Assembly (NCBI GenBank): GCA_902587125.1
Contig: CACIJW010000003.1
Location: forward strand, 92,378-136,171
Length of the DNA: 43,794 nt
Direction: 5' to 3'
From: an uncultured Bacteroidota bacterium
GTDB taxonomy: Bacteria; Bacteroidota; Bacteroidia; Flavobacteriales; BACL11
This document shows, one piece after another, positions 23,185-31,601 of the stretch (the first letter of the stretch is position 1; each line of letters starts with the position of its first letter). Position numbers and translations under genes: made by a program. Under the pieces are notes generated by a model that was not told where the DNA came from, did not search any database, and was given only the letters and a program-made list of their open reading frames with translations.

Positions 23185-23209
23185 CTTAGAAATCATATTA
23201 TTATTTTTG
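23181..23209 (+). promoter_or_regulatory. promoter of the peroxiredoxin gene
   Basis: TTG (23181-23183) and TATTTTTG (23202-23209) are separated by 18 bp, a good TTG / TAnnTTTG promoter. It ends 10 bp before the ATG at 23220, implying a 5' leader of only a few bases. The TTG overlaps the aquaporin stop codon. Confidence 0.65.
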
Positions 23210-23219
23210 TAAAAAAAAT

Positions 23220-23786
23220 ATGTCTGTACTAACAGGAAAAAAAGCCCCCTCATTTAATGCAAAAGCTGTAGTTAATGGTTGCGAAATCGTAGATAATTTT
23301 TCAATTGAACAATTTTTAAACAAAAAATATGTCTTATTAATCTTCTACACAAAAAATTTCTCTTCAATATGTCCAAATGAACTTTATGCATTTGAGAAAA
23401 GACTTGATGAATTTAAAAATAGAAATGTTGAAGTTATAGCTTGCTCTGCAGACTCTGAAGAGTCACATAAAGCATTTCTAAATACTTCAAAAGAAAATGG
23501 TGGAGTCAAAGGTGTAACATTTCCATTAATTTCAGATATGACAAAGACAATCTCATCTAATTATGGAGTTCTGTATGGAGATTATTCATTAAACGAGGAA
23601 GATCAACTCACTTGTGATGGACCAATGATTCCTTTAAGAGGTACTTTTTTGATTGATAAGAGTGGTGTAGTGCAATATCAAACTGTCAACTTCTTTACAC
23701 TTCAAAGAAATGTTTCTGAGGTAATTAGAATGATTGATTCACTAATTTATTTTGAAGAAAAAGGAGAAAGTTGTTTAGCTAACTAA
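23220..23786 (+). CDS. typical 2-Cys peroxiredoxin (AhpC/Tsa family)
   Basis: 188 residues. It reduces peroxides through a peroxidatic Cys51 in FYTKNFSSICPNE; the family's usual FYPxDFTFVCPTE is altered here to K-N-F-S-S-I. The resolving Cys185 lies in the C-terminal GESCLAN, shortened from the usual VCPANW. RGTFLIDKSGVVQYQ is the conserved RxxFIID segment. It has its own promoter (23181-23209). Its last 12 bp overlap the end of convergent ispF. Together with katG it supplies peroxide defence in this window. The physiological reductant is not encoded here. Confidence 0.92.
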   Translation: MSVLTGKKAPSFNAKAVVNGCEIVDNFSIEQFLNKKYVLLIFYTKNFSSICPNELYAFEKRLDEFKNRNVEVIACSADSEESHKAFLNTSKENGGVKGVTFPLISDMTKTISSNYGVLYGDYSLNEEDQLTCDGPMIPLRGTFLIDKSGVVQYQTVNFFTLQRNVSEVIRMIDSLIYFEEKGESCLAN

Positions 23787-24257
23787 CTTTTTTAGCATAA
23801 CAACCGCATAGCAAGAGACGCCTTCTTCCCTGCCAACGAAACCTAACTTTTCAGTGGTAGTTGCTTTGATTGATATTTGAGATAAATCTATTTGCATACA
23901 TTTAGCAAGTACAAGCTTCATCTCTTGTATGTGGTCTTTTAATTTTGGAGATTGAAGACACACTGTTGAATCTATATTTGAGATTTCAAATTTATTTTCA
24001 AACATCATTGCAATTACCTTTTTTAATAGTATCTTACTATCAATACCTTCATATTTTTTTTCATTATCAGGGAAATGGAAACCAATATCTCTCAAGTTTA
24101 ATGCTCCAAGTAATGCATCACATATTGCATGTATTAATACATCGGCGTCTGAATGGCCAACCGACCCCTTACTATGATTCAATTTTATACCACCAAGTGT
24201 GAACGGTTTACCTATTTCAAGAGAATGAACATCGTATCCTATTCCTACTTTATACAT
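23775..24257 (-). CDS. ispF: 2-C-methyl-D-erythritol 2,4-cyclodiphosphate synthase
   Basis: 160 residues, normal size. It makes the cyclic diphosphate intermediate of the MEP isoprenoid pathway. The metal ligands are in GIGYDVHSLE (D9, H11) and GHSDADVLIHAICDALLGA (H43). DIGFHFPDN and the C-terminal IKATTTEKLGFVGREEGVSC complete the signature. Its ATG overlaps the porV stop by 1 bp (TAATG), so it is the third gene of porU-porV-ispF. It is convergent with the peroxiredoxin gene over 12 bp. Confidence 0.96.
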   Translation of the reverse strand: MYKVGIGYDVHSLEIGKPFTLGGIKLNHSKGSVGHSDADVLIHAICDALLGALNLRDIGFHFPDNEKKYEGIDSKILLKKVIAMMFENKFEISNIDSTVCLQSPKLKDHIQEMKLVLAKCMQIDLSQISIKATTTEKLGFVGREEGVSCYAVVMLKKLVS

Positions 24258-25438
24258 TATATTCCCTCTTGTTGTAATGCCCCAATATCAAAAATCATTG
24301 TGAATCTCATAGTATTTGCTAATGGATTAGTACCGTTTATTGTTCTACTTGCATTTATTAAATATGAGAAATCTAAAGCAAAAACGTTGTATTTAACACC
24401 TGCACCAAAAGTGAAAAATTTTCTACCTCCTTTGGTGTCATGTTCGTAAAAATATCCTCCTCTAAGAGCGAACTGTTTAGCATACCAGTATTCTGTTCCA
24501 AAAGATAAATTAATTTCACGAAGCTCTTCTGAAAATCCATCTGGCGCATCAGAGAAAGATTGAAAAATACCGCTTACAACTGACACATTTGGATCTTTTC
24601 CTGCAATAATTTCGTTTTCAGAATTATAAAGTGGTGGAGTTGGAACAAGAAGCTTATTAATGTCAAATGAATAAGACATGCTATTATAGTCATCAAAATT
24701 AATGTTTAATGAAGAACCAAGTTTTAAATTGATGGGTATAAAATCTCTCTCACCCACATTTGTATATGAAATTTTGTTTCCAATATTAGAGATATTAAAT
24801 CCGAATGATAAGTCAGAATCTTTTTTTAAGAATCTAATTTTGTTAGTGAAATATCCTGCAACATCAGCTGCAAAAGATTTTCCAGCATTGGTTTGAATAT
24901 CTCCAGCCATCTGTCCTCCTGTAAGATTTGAGTATATATATCTTGTTGCTAGAGATAATGAAAATAAGTCTGAAAGCTTTCTAGAATATGAACCTCCCAA
25001 TGCTAATTCATTAGGATTAAATTGACCTAAGGTGTTTCCTAAAATATCAGTAAATGTAATATCACCAAGCGAAAAGTATCTCAACTCAAAAGCAACTGCA
25101 TCATTCTGATTTAATTTTTTATAGCCACTAATGTATGAAAGATTGATGTCAGGCACTAGTGCTCTTAGCCAAGGAACATATGAAATTGAAAAGCCTAAAT
25201 CATCTTCTATGAAGCTATATTTAGCTGGATTTGTACTTATTGAGCTAGCATCTGGAGAGGTAGCAGCTCCAACATCTCCCATTGATCCAGATCTTGAATC
25301 TGGAGTTATCATTAGAAAAGGTACTGCTGTTGTTATTGTGTTAAGACCGCCTGTCAGGTCATCAATTTCTAACTGATTTTGAGTGTATGCAAACTGGTTA
25401 GCTAAAATTATCAAAACAAAAATGCTAATAAATCTCAT
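24257..25438 (-). CDS. porV: type IX secretion system outer-membrane protein PorV (LptO)
   Basis: 393 residues. A signal peptide (MRFISIFVLIILANQFAYTQ) precedes the PorV signature: ITTAVPFLMITPDSRSGSMG, then DVGAATSPDASSISTNPAKY. A beta-barrel body in the FadL fold ends with RFTMIFDIGAL. PorV shuttles T9SS cargo from the translocon to the PorU attachment complex and binds the cargo C-terminal domain. It follows porU by 27 bp and is coupled to ispF by TAATG. A -7 box (25443-25450) ends exactly 4 bp before the ATG, so porV may also be transcribed on its own. Confidence 0.95.
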   Translation of the reverse strand: MRFISIFVLIILANQFAYTQNQLEIDDLTGGLNTITTAVPFLMITPDSRSGSMGDVGAATSPDASSISTNPAKYSFIEDDLGFSISYVPWLRALVPDINLSYISGYKKLNQNDAVAFELRYFSLGDITFTDILGNTLGQFNPNELALGGSYSRKLSDLFSLSLATRYIYSNLTGGQMAGDIQTNAGKSFAADVAGYFTNKIRFLKKDSDLSFGFNISNIGNKISYTNVGERDFIPINLKLGSSLNINFDDYNSMSYSFDINKLLVPTPPLYNSENEIIAGKDPNVSVVSGIFQSFSDAPDGFSEELREINLSFGTEYWYAKQFALRGGYFYEHDTKGGRKFFTFGAGVKYNVFALDFSYLINASRTINGTNPLANTMRFTMIFDIGALQQEGI

Positions 25439-25442
25439 GTTT

Positions 25443-25450
25443 CAAATATA
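25443..25450 (-). promoter_or_regulatory. candidate -7 box of porV, 4 bp from the ATG
   Basis: Minus-strand TATATTTG matches TAnnTTTG and ends 4 bp before the porV start codon, suggesting a leaderless transcript. No convincing -33 TTG is present. Confidence 0.45.
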
Positions 25451-25465
25451 TTGCAATTAACGTTA

Positions 25466-28400
25466 TTATTCATTAATTATTATAATTCTATTTGATTTAG
25501 TCTTAGTCAAGCCCATTTCGTTCTCAACAAATAACTTAGCAATATATATACCCCCGTCAATTTCATTGGTTTCATCTCCTAAGTTCCATAATATAGGACC
25601 AATTCTGCTACTCTGACCATCAAATGCTCTTTTAATTTTTTTGATTTCATTTCCAAGCATATCATAGATAATTATGTTGATTTTTAGAAAAGTTGATGAT
25701 TGATTGTGCTCAAAATAGAAATTACAGTTACCTACAACTGGATTTGGTAAGCATTGAAAATTTTTAATGGAGAGAACATTTCCGTCTCTGATGAAGAAAG
25801 CTATACTTTTCTCGCTGGAATTGTTAAAAGAGTCCCATGCCTTAACATTCACTATGTACTCACCATCTTCAAGTGAGAAAAATTGATATTCTATTGTTCC
25901 AGATCTATAGTTATCTAATGCTGATGTATAAAAATCATTCAATATTAATGGTGGTCCACCATTCAAAGTGGCAGTAATCTGATGTCCAATCCCATTAAGT
26001 GTTGTGTTAATACCACTCTCATCAAATAAATCAACGATTAGCACAGGGTTTTCACTGCTAAGTCCTCCATCAACAAAATTTCTATTGTCGATATATAAAT
26101 CAATTTGAGGACCTTGATTATCCTCAACAAAGTTATTTTCAATGCCACCTATTACAAAACTTTCATCATAGCCCTTAGCATCAGAAAATGTATTAGTTGT
26201 ATCAAATGCATACATACTTATCTTGGCATTTCCAAACAAGTATGAGATATCACCTGGTACAGTAAATTTAAAATTAAAGTCTCCGTTCACAACCGTGCAG
26301 TTTCCGTTAAATATCAAAGAGCTTTGATCTCTATACGGCATTGGTGTACAATTCTGTTGCCCTAGCGTAGACAAATTTCTTTCATATTCATAAACTTTGG
26401 CATTTAAAAACCCATTAAAGTTCTCAATTTTTGAACCTGAATTATTTTTTACTATTCCTTTTACCGAAACCTCTGAAAACGCTTTCATAGTATCGACAGA
26501 ACTTTCAGTTATTTCAATTAAGTTTTCAGCGAAATTAATTGTCAATGCAGGATCTCCTAAAAGGGTAAAATTTCTGTTATTTAAGCTAGAACCACTATTA
26601 ACTTTTGTCTCCAGAAAAATATCTCCAAGTTTAATTTTTTGATCGTTAAGATTAGCATTATGAACAATAGAATTGATAAACTTTTTATTTAGGTTATAGT
26701 TTGGATTAGAATAAACTAATCTTGTAGTACTGAGCAATGCAATTGCACCACCTTTTGGATTTAATAAGAGTTGTTCCCCGGCAGAACTGACAGTTGGTGA
26801 GTCGAATCTGCTAAATTTACAGGTTGCAGTCATAAAAATCGGCATTCTATCAATATTAGACCATTGATTTATTTGAGAAAGCTCAAGTATTCTCTCTTGT
26901 GTCCATCCCAGTTCACCACCGTGTCCAGTATAATTAACAAAAAGAGAACCCTTACTGATGGCTTCATTTATTGCATTTTGGGCTTCAGGACTTCTAGGAC
27001 CGCCAGGAGTTGAAATTTGATTGTAATTATCTAGAAAAATTTTATTTATGTTAAAATTTTGAACATTATCGTCAATTATGTTAGCCAAACTATCAGCTTG
27101 CCACATGTGTGTATTGGATCCTAAAAATTCATTATCGCAATCGTCAGCAACAAAAGTGAAATTATTTCTCCATGAACCAAGTGAATGATTTGAATAATAA
27201 CTGTATAATTTTTCAACGAAGTCATTTGCTTGCTGTTGGTTTGAAATTGGTATTCTGCCAATTGGCAAATCAATTATATCGTTTAAAAAATCACCATCAT
27301 CTTCGTCTAGCATCACAAAGTAATCATCAGAAACATACGAATTGACTGGATGAAATGAGTTTTTAGCTTGATAAGTTGGTATAAAATCAGTGTTGTTTTG
27401 AACTCTATTTTTCATGTCATATGAACCATCTCCAAGTAGAAGAATGTATGAAAGTTGAGAATTTTCTTTGAGGTATAAAAATCTTATAAAATCTCTTATA
27501 GCAGTGATATCTTTTACACCTGAAGAAAATTCATTATAAATATAATCTACAACAACAACTTCACAAACTAAATTATCCTTAGATGAATGAAGATCTGAGA
27601 TTTGATACGCATGAGATTCAAAATCTTTAGAAGTTATAATTATATATTCAGTCTCATTAGATATTTCTTTTAAATTTTGATTCTCGATTTTTCCATGAAA
27701 GCTAGGTAATAGATAGTTGGAATTGGTGAATATAATGAATTCATTACACAAATCATCTTTCGAAAAAATCTGAGCCTGATTATTTGAAAACATAATTTCT
27801 TTTTGAACAACGTCATTTTTATTGGTTATATCCCAAATTGATTGATTAGTACTGACGTTGTTAATGAGGTATTTTCTATCTTCTGATGTAATAGATTTAC
27901 AATTTGTAAATAACATTTGAGTACCTACAAAATTTAGTTCTCTTTCTGCATTAATTTCAATGTAATCAAGCCAGCCTGTAGAGTTGGAAATTTGAGGTAC
28001 ATAAGTTAACTCAACTTGCAAATTATCAGAGTTAGACAAAAAATAGTTACTAAAAACTTCATCTTTTGCATAGTCTGAAGCATAATTTCCTGAAATTGGA
28101 GATATGTTTATATTACCAATTATATTGCCCTGAGCTCGAATATCAAATCTGGAGCTTGAAGTGGAACGAGAAACAGCTGAAATTTTTAAATAAATTGAAT
28201 CATTACTTAAATTAGGAAAATTAAAACTATAGGATTTTTGAACTTGTAAATCGAATCTTTGTCCAAACCATTGACTACCTGACTCTATAAGATTTTCTGT
28301 TTCATTTTCAACAACAGCCATATCATTAAAGGTATTAACGATTGTTGGAGATATTGTAGAAACATTTTCTAGCACTATTCTCTTTGATTGACCAATTCCT

Positions 28401-28831
28401 TCAACATTTATGAAATAGCAATTTTTATCATCATATAAATGTTGCTCGTACTCAAAATTTTTAGAACTAGAATTAAAAACCCATTCGTTTGGTGATTTTC
28501 CATAAAATAAAATTATATCCTCACTCTCTAAAATATTGTTTTGATTCAAATCAATTAATTTTATATTATTCTCAGTGATTTCTAAAGGTCTATAATCTGA
28601 ATTTTTATTTGGAAGCATGCCAAATGAGTTGCCGAAAATTGAAATTTGATCACAATAAATTGGGTTGTCTATTCCCATGTTATTGAGATCGTCCTTACTT
28701 AATTTATAAACTCCATCATTTTCAACACAAATCTTGTACCAGTTTCCTGTTGAGAAAATCGAACTATTTTGAGAATTTTCTTGTGAAAAAGAACAAAAAC
28801 TAAAAATAAGAAACACAAATATTAATCTCAT
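25466..28831 (-). CDS. porU: type IX secretion system sortase PorU
   Basis: 1121 residues. After a signal peptide (1-16) comes a long N-terminal region, then the gingipain-like C25 peptidase domain (about 395-765). The catalytic pair is His637 in FVNYTGHGGELGW and Cys671 in MPIFMTATCKFSRFDSP, and the later GGAIALLSTTRLVYSNPNY segment is typical of PorU. The C-terminal 100 residues (QCLPNPVVGNCNFYF, YDMLGNEIK, GGIYIAKL) resemble a T9SS sorting domain. PorU cleaves the C-terminal domain of cargo and attaches cargo to the surface. It is divergent from the PorP/SprF gene and is followed by porV. Confidence 0.95.
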   Translation of the reverse strand: MRLIFVFLIFSFCSFSQENSQNSSIFSTGNWYKICVENDGVYKLSKDDLNNMGIDNPIYCDQISIFGNSFGMLPNKNSDYRPLEITENNIKLIDLNQNNILESEDIILFYGKSPNEWVFNSSSKNFEYEQHLYDDKNCYFINVEGIGQSKRIVLENVSTISPTIVNTFNDMAVVENETENLIESGSQWFGQRFDLQVQKSYSFNFPNLSNDSIYLKISAVSRSTSSSRFDIRAQGNIIGNINISPISGNYASDYAKDEVFSNYFLSNSDNLQVELTYVPQISNSTGWLDYIEINAERELNFVGTQMLFTNCKSITSEDRKYLINNVSTNQSIWDITNKNDVVQKEIMFSNNQAQIFSKDDLCNEFIIFTNSNYLLPSFHGKIENQNLKEISNETEYIIITSKDFESHAYQISDLHSSKDNLVCEVVVVDYIYNEFSSGVKDITAIRDFIRFLYLKENSQLSYILLLGDGSYDMKNRVQNNTDFIPTYQAKNSFHPVNSYVSDDYFVMLDEDDGDFLNDIIDLPIGRIPISNQQQANDFVEKLYSYYSNHSLGSWRNNFTFVADDCDNEFLGSNTHMWQADSLANIIDDNVQNFNINKIFLDNYNQISTPGGPRSPEAQNAINEAISKGSLFVNYTGHGGELGWTQERILELSQINQWSNIDRMPIFMTATCKFSRFDSPTVSSAGEQLLLNPKGGAIALLSTTRLVYSNPNYNLNKKFINSIVHNANLNDQKIKLGDIFLETKVNSGSSLNNRNFTLLGDPALTINFAENLIEITESSVDTMKAFSEVSVKGIVKNNSGSKIENFNGFLNAKVYEYERNLSTLGQQNCTPMPYRDQSSLIFNGNCTVVNGDFNFKFTVPGDISYLFGNAKISMYAFDTTNTFSDAKGYDESFVIGGIENNFVEDNQGPQIDLYIDNRNFVDGGLSSENPVLIVDLFDESGINTTLNGIGHQITATLNGGPPLILNDFYTSALDNYRSGTIEYQFFSLEDGEYIVNVKAWDSFNNSSEKSIAFFIRDGNVLSIKNFQCLPNPVVGNCNFYFEHNQSSTFLKINIIIYDMLGNEIKKIKRAFDGQSSRIGPILWNLGDETNEIDGGIYIAKLFVENEMGLTKTKSNRIIIINE

Positions 28832-28835
28832 GTCA

Positions 28836-28843
28836 CAAAGTTA
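28836..28843 (-). promoter_or_regulatory. candidate -7 box of porU, 4 bp from the ATG
   Basis: Minus-strand TAACTTTG matches TAnnTTTG and ends 4 bp before the porU start codon, the same spacing as in porV and the Nif3-like gene. No clear -33 TTG is present. Confidence 0.45.
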
Positions 28844-28878
28844 ATTAACCTTTTCTAAACGAAACTAATTCTTGTTTA

Positions 28879-28900
28879 TTTCAACTAAAAAAAGTTGAAA
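28879..28900. repeat. 8-bp inverted repeat overlapping the -33 of the PorP/SprF promoter
   Basis: TTTCAACT-AAAAAA-AGTTGAAA, with perfect 8-bp arms. The right arm contains the TTG (28895-28897) that forms the -33 element of the downstream promoter. A second, smaller repeat (AAACAA / TTGTTT, 28899-28915) follows directly. The position between divergent T9SS genes suggests an operator. Confidence 0.45.
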
Positions 28901-28922
28901 ACAAATAAATTGTTTATTTTTG
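28895..28922 (+). promoter_or_regulatory. promoter of the PorP/SprF-gldJ transcript
   Basis: TTG (28895-28897), 17 bp, TATTTTTG (28915-28922): a good Bacteroidota promoter, ending 27 bp before the TTG start codon at 28950. Confidence 0.6.
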
Positions 28923-28949
28923 TATTAGACACAACTAATCTATAAGAAA

Positions 28950-29939
28950 TTGAAGAAGATAAATCTAGTAATGATTTTTGCAGTTGTTTGTTTCTTCTTA
29001 TATCAGAAAGAATCAAAAGCTCAAGACCCTGCCTTTAGTCAGTTTTATGCTAACCCATTATATCTCAACCCTGCCTTTTCAGGATCAGCACCCAAAGGTG
29101 CTCCTAGAGGCAATCTAAATTATAGAGATCAATGGCCAGGTATTGGTCGAACCTATGTTACAACAGCAGTTTCATACGATCAATATGTTGACAAAGTTGG
29201 TGGTGGATTAGGAGTCATGTTCGTTAATGACAGGAGTGGTGATGGAAATTTACAAGTCAATACTGCATCACTAATTTACGCTTATCACCTCGAGGTAAGT
29301 AGGAAATTTCGGATAAATGCTGGATTTGAAGCAACTTACAGAAGAATGGATCTTAACTGGGACAACCTAACATTTGGAGACATGATTGATCCAAAATATG
29401 GTTTTATATACAATACTCAAGAGAACATAGCCAACAACCCCAGCTACAAACAGTTTCCTGACTTTTCGACTGGTTTCGTAGGATACACCGAAAATTTCTA
29501 TTTTGGTTTTGCTGCTCACCACTTAACCCAGCCTAATCAAGGTTTTATTAGTGAAAGCTCATTACCAACAAAAATAACTACACATTTTGGTGGAAATTTT
29601 CCAATCAAAAGATACAGTAACAATGTAACTATGATTTCTCCAAACTTTTTGTATCAGAAACAACAAGATTTTCAACAGTTTAATTATGGTATGTATGTTT
29701 ACAGAGGACCATTTGTAGGAGGATTATGGGCTAGACATAGTATTGAAAACTTTGATTCCTTTATCTTACTAATCGGTCTATTACAAGATAACTTCAAATT
29801 TGGCTACAGCTATGATATAACAGTGAGTAATCTTAAGAACAGTAACACCCTTGGAGCGCACGAACTATCATTTACAATTTATTTGCCCAATAAAACTAGA
29901 AACAAATCATTTAACACAATTAGTTGCCCTCAATTTTAG
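28950..29939 (+). CDS. type IX secretion system membrane protein, PorP/SprF family
   Basis: 329 residues from a TTG start that gives a complete signal peptide (MKKINLVMIFAVVCFFLYQK, with cleavage likely after SKAQ). The mature N-terminus has the family signature QDPAFSQFYANPLYLNPAFS and later RGNLNYRDQWPGIGR, followed by VGGGLGVMFVNDRSG. The body is a predicted outer-membrane beta-barrel. Family members work with T9SS components or export of specific adhesins. It lies between porU and gldJ, 15 bp before gldJ, and is driven by the promoter at 28895-28922. Whether it is the core PorP or an accessory SprF-like paralogue cannot be told here. Confidence 0.9.
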   Translation: MKKINLVMIFAVVCFFLYQKESKAQDPAFSQFYANPLYLNPAFSGSAPKGAPRGNLNYRDQWPGIGRTYVTTAVSYDQYVDKVGGGLGVMFVNDRSGDGNLQVNTASLIYAYHLEVSRKFRINAGFEATYRRMDLNWDNLTFGDMIDPKYGFIYNTQENIANNPSYKQFPDFSTGFVGYTENFYFGFAAHHLTQPNQGFISESSLPTKITTHFGGNFPIKRYSNNVTMISPNFLYQKQQDFQQFNYGMYVYRGPFVGGLWARHSIENFDSFILLIGLLQDNFKFGYSYDITVSNLKNSNTLGAHELSFTIYLPNKTRNKSFNTISCPQF

Positions 29940-29954
29940 ATTAAAACAATAATT

Positions 29955-31556
29955 ATGAAAATATCATTTAAAATTTTAACAATAATAACAATAAGCTTAG
30001 CTCTAAGCTCATGCTCTAAGAAAAGTACATCACCTACTACTGGATGGAACTATAATGAAACCAAATCAGGTGGGTTTGAGGTAAATACAAAATTTACTGA
30101 ACAAATGACAGGTCCTGGACTAATGTTCATTGAAGGAGGAACTTTTTCAATGGGTAGAGTTGAGCAAGATGTAATGTATGAATGGAATAATGTTCCCAGA
30201 AGAGTAACAGTTTCATCATTTTATTTAGATGAAACTGAAGTTAGCAATACAGATTATTTAGAGTATTTATACTGGTTAAAAAGAGTATATGGTCAATCAT
30301 ATCCTGAAGTTTACACAAAAGCTCTTCCTGACACTTTAGTTTGGAGAGATAAATTAGGATATAATGAGCCATACGTTACCCAATACCTAAGACATCCCGC
30401 TTACAGAAATTATCCTGTTGTTGGTGTTAGTTGGTCACAAGCAAATAATTATTGTAATTGGAGAACTGATCGTGTTAATGAAAGAATTCTCATCAACGAA
30501 GGAATTCTTAAAGAAGATATTGAACAAGTTGATGACAATACATTTAATACCGAAGCTTATCTTGCAGGCCAATACGAAGGAATTGTCAAAAAGAATCCGA
30601 GAAACTATGATCCATCAACTGGTGAAAAATCCAGAAGAATAAAAATGAGAGATGGGCTTTTATTACCTAAATATAGACTCCCAACCGAGGCTGAGTGGGA
30701 ATTTGCTGCACTTGGATATGTTGGTAATACAAACGATGAAAATATTTCCGAAAGAAAAATATATCCCTGGAACGGAGCATCTTTAAGAAATAGCTCAAAC
30801 AAAAATCAAGGAGAAATAATGGCAAACTTCAAAAGAGGAAGAGGTGATAACATGGGTGTTTCGGGTAACCTTAATGACAATGCTGATATCACTGGACCAG
30901 TGAGATCTTATTGGCCTAATGATTATGGTTTATACAATATGGCCGGTAACGTTTCCGAATGGGTACTTGATGTATATCGTCCTGTAATCGAGCAAACTTT
31001 TACAACAGATCATAGGCCATTTAGAGGAAATGTATATATGACACAGAAAAAAGATGAAGATGGATTCATTGCGGAAAAAGACAGTCTTGGTAGAATAACA
31101 ATGGTTCCTGTTGATGATGCCGACAATGTCTACAGAAGAAACTACAAAAAATCTGATAACATCAATTATTTAGATGGAGACATAGAGTCGCAAATGGGAA
31201 TTGATTGGAACACTTTTCTTGATGAGACTTCAGATAAAGACACTTCAAAAGTGAAAATTGACAAGTGGAACCAACGTGCTGATAAATATGAAGACAATAC
31301 GAGAACCGGAAATAGTACTGAAATGTATGACTACGGAAACTCTTCAATGATCACAGATAGAACAAGAGTATACAAAGGGGGATCGTGGAAGGACAGAGCT
31401 TACTGGCTTAACCCAGGTACCAGAAGATTCCTTGATCAAGATCAATCCTCTGACCATATTGGATTTAGATGTGCAATGGATAGAGTTGGAGCTCCAAAAA
31501 GCAATCTTGCTGAAAATCAAAGAAGAGGTGTCAATTATGAAAAAAGAAGACAATAA
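29955..31556 (+). CDS. gldJ: gliding motility/T9SS lipoprotein GldJ
   Basis: 533 residues. The lipoprotein signal ends at LSSC (Cys20). A formylglycine-generating-enzyme-like fold spans most of the protein: MFIEGGTFSMGRVEQD, VSSFYLDETEVSNTDYLEY, VVGVSWSQANNYCNWR, YRLPTEAEWEFAALG, YGLYNMAGNVSEWVLDVY and KGGSWKDRAYWL. The two catalytic cysteines of true FGE are missing at the GGSW segment, so it is structural. GldJ stabilises GldK and is needed for gliding and T9SS function. Length and the downstream murF match the known gldJ context in flavobacteria. A terminator follows at 31578. Confidence 0.9.
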   Translation: MKISFKILTIITISLALSSCSKKSTSPTTGWNYNETKSGGFEVNTKFTEQMTGPGLMFIEGGTFSMGRVEQDVMYEWNNVPRRVTVSSFYLDETEVSNTDYLEYLYWLKRVYGQSYPEVYTKALPDTLVWRDKLGYNEPYVTQYLRHPAYRNYPVVGVSWSQANNYCNWRTDRVNERILINEGILKEDIEQVDDNTFNTEAYLAGQYEGIVKKNPRNYDPSTGEKSRRIKMRDGLLLPKYRLPTEAEWEFAALGYVGNTNDENISERKIYPWNGASLRNSSNKNQGEIMANFKRGRGDNMGVSGNLNDNADITGPVRSYWPNDYGLYNMAGNVSEWVLDVYRPVIEQTFTTDHRPFRGNVYMTQKKDEDGFIAEKDSLGRITMVPVDDADNVYRRNYKKSDNINYLDGDIESQMGIDWNTFLDETSDKDTSKVKIDKWNQRADKYEDNTRTGNSTEMYDYGNSSMITDRTRVYKGGSWKDRAYWLNPGTRRFLDQDQSSDHIGFRCAMDRVGAPKSNLAENQRRGVNYEKRRQ

Positions 31557-31577
31557 TTAAATGACTTAAAAAAATAG

Positions 31578-31601
31578 AAACCCCTTAACTGGGGTTTTTT
31601 T
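31578..31601 (+). terminator. hairpin terminator between gldJ and murF, touching the murF ATG
   Basis: AAACCCC-TTAACT-GGGGTTT plus four more T residues: a 7-bp stem, 6-nt loop and T-tract. It is preceded by an A-tract, so it could also act on the opposite strand. The last T is the base directly before the murF start codon at 31602. Confidence 0.8.

Noticed and set aside
29955..31556. GldJ as an active formylglycine-generating enzyme
   Set aside because: The fold is present, but both catalytic cysteines are absent at the GGSWKDRAYW segment; the context with porU, porV and murF fits GldJ.
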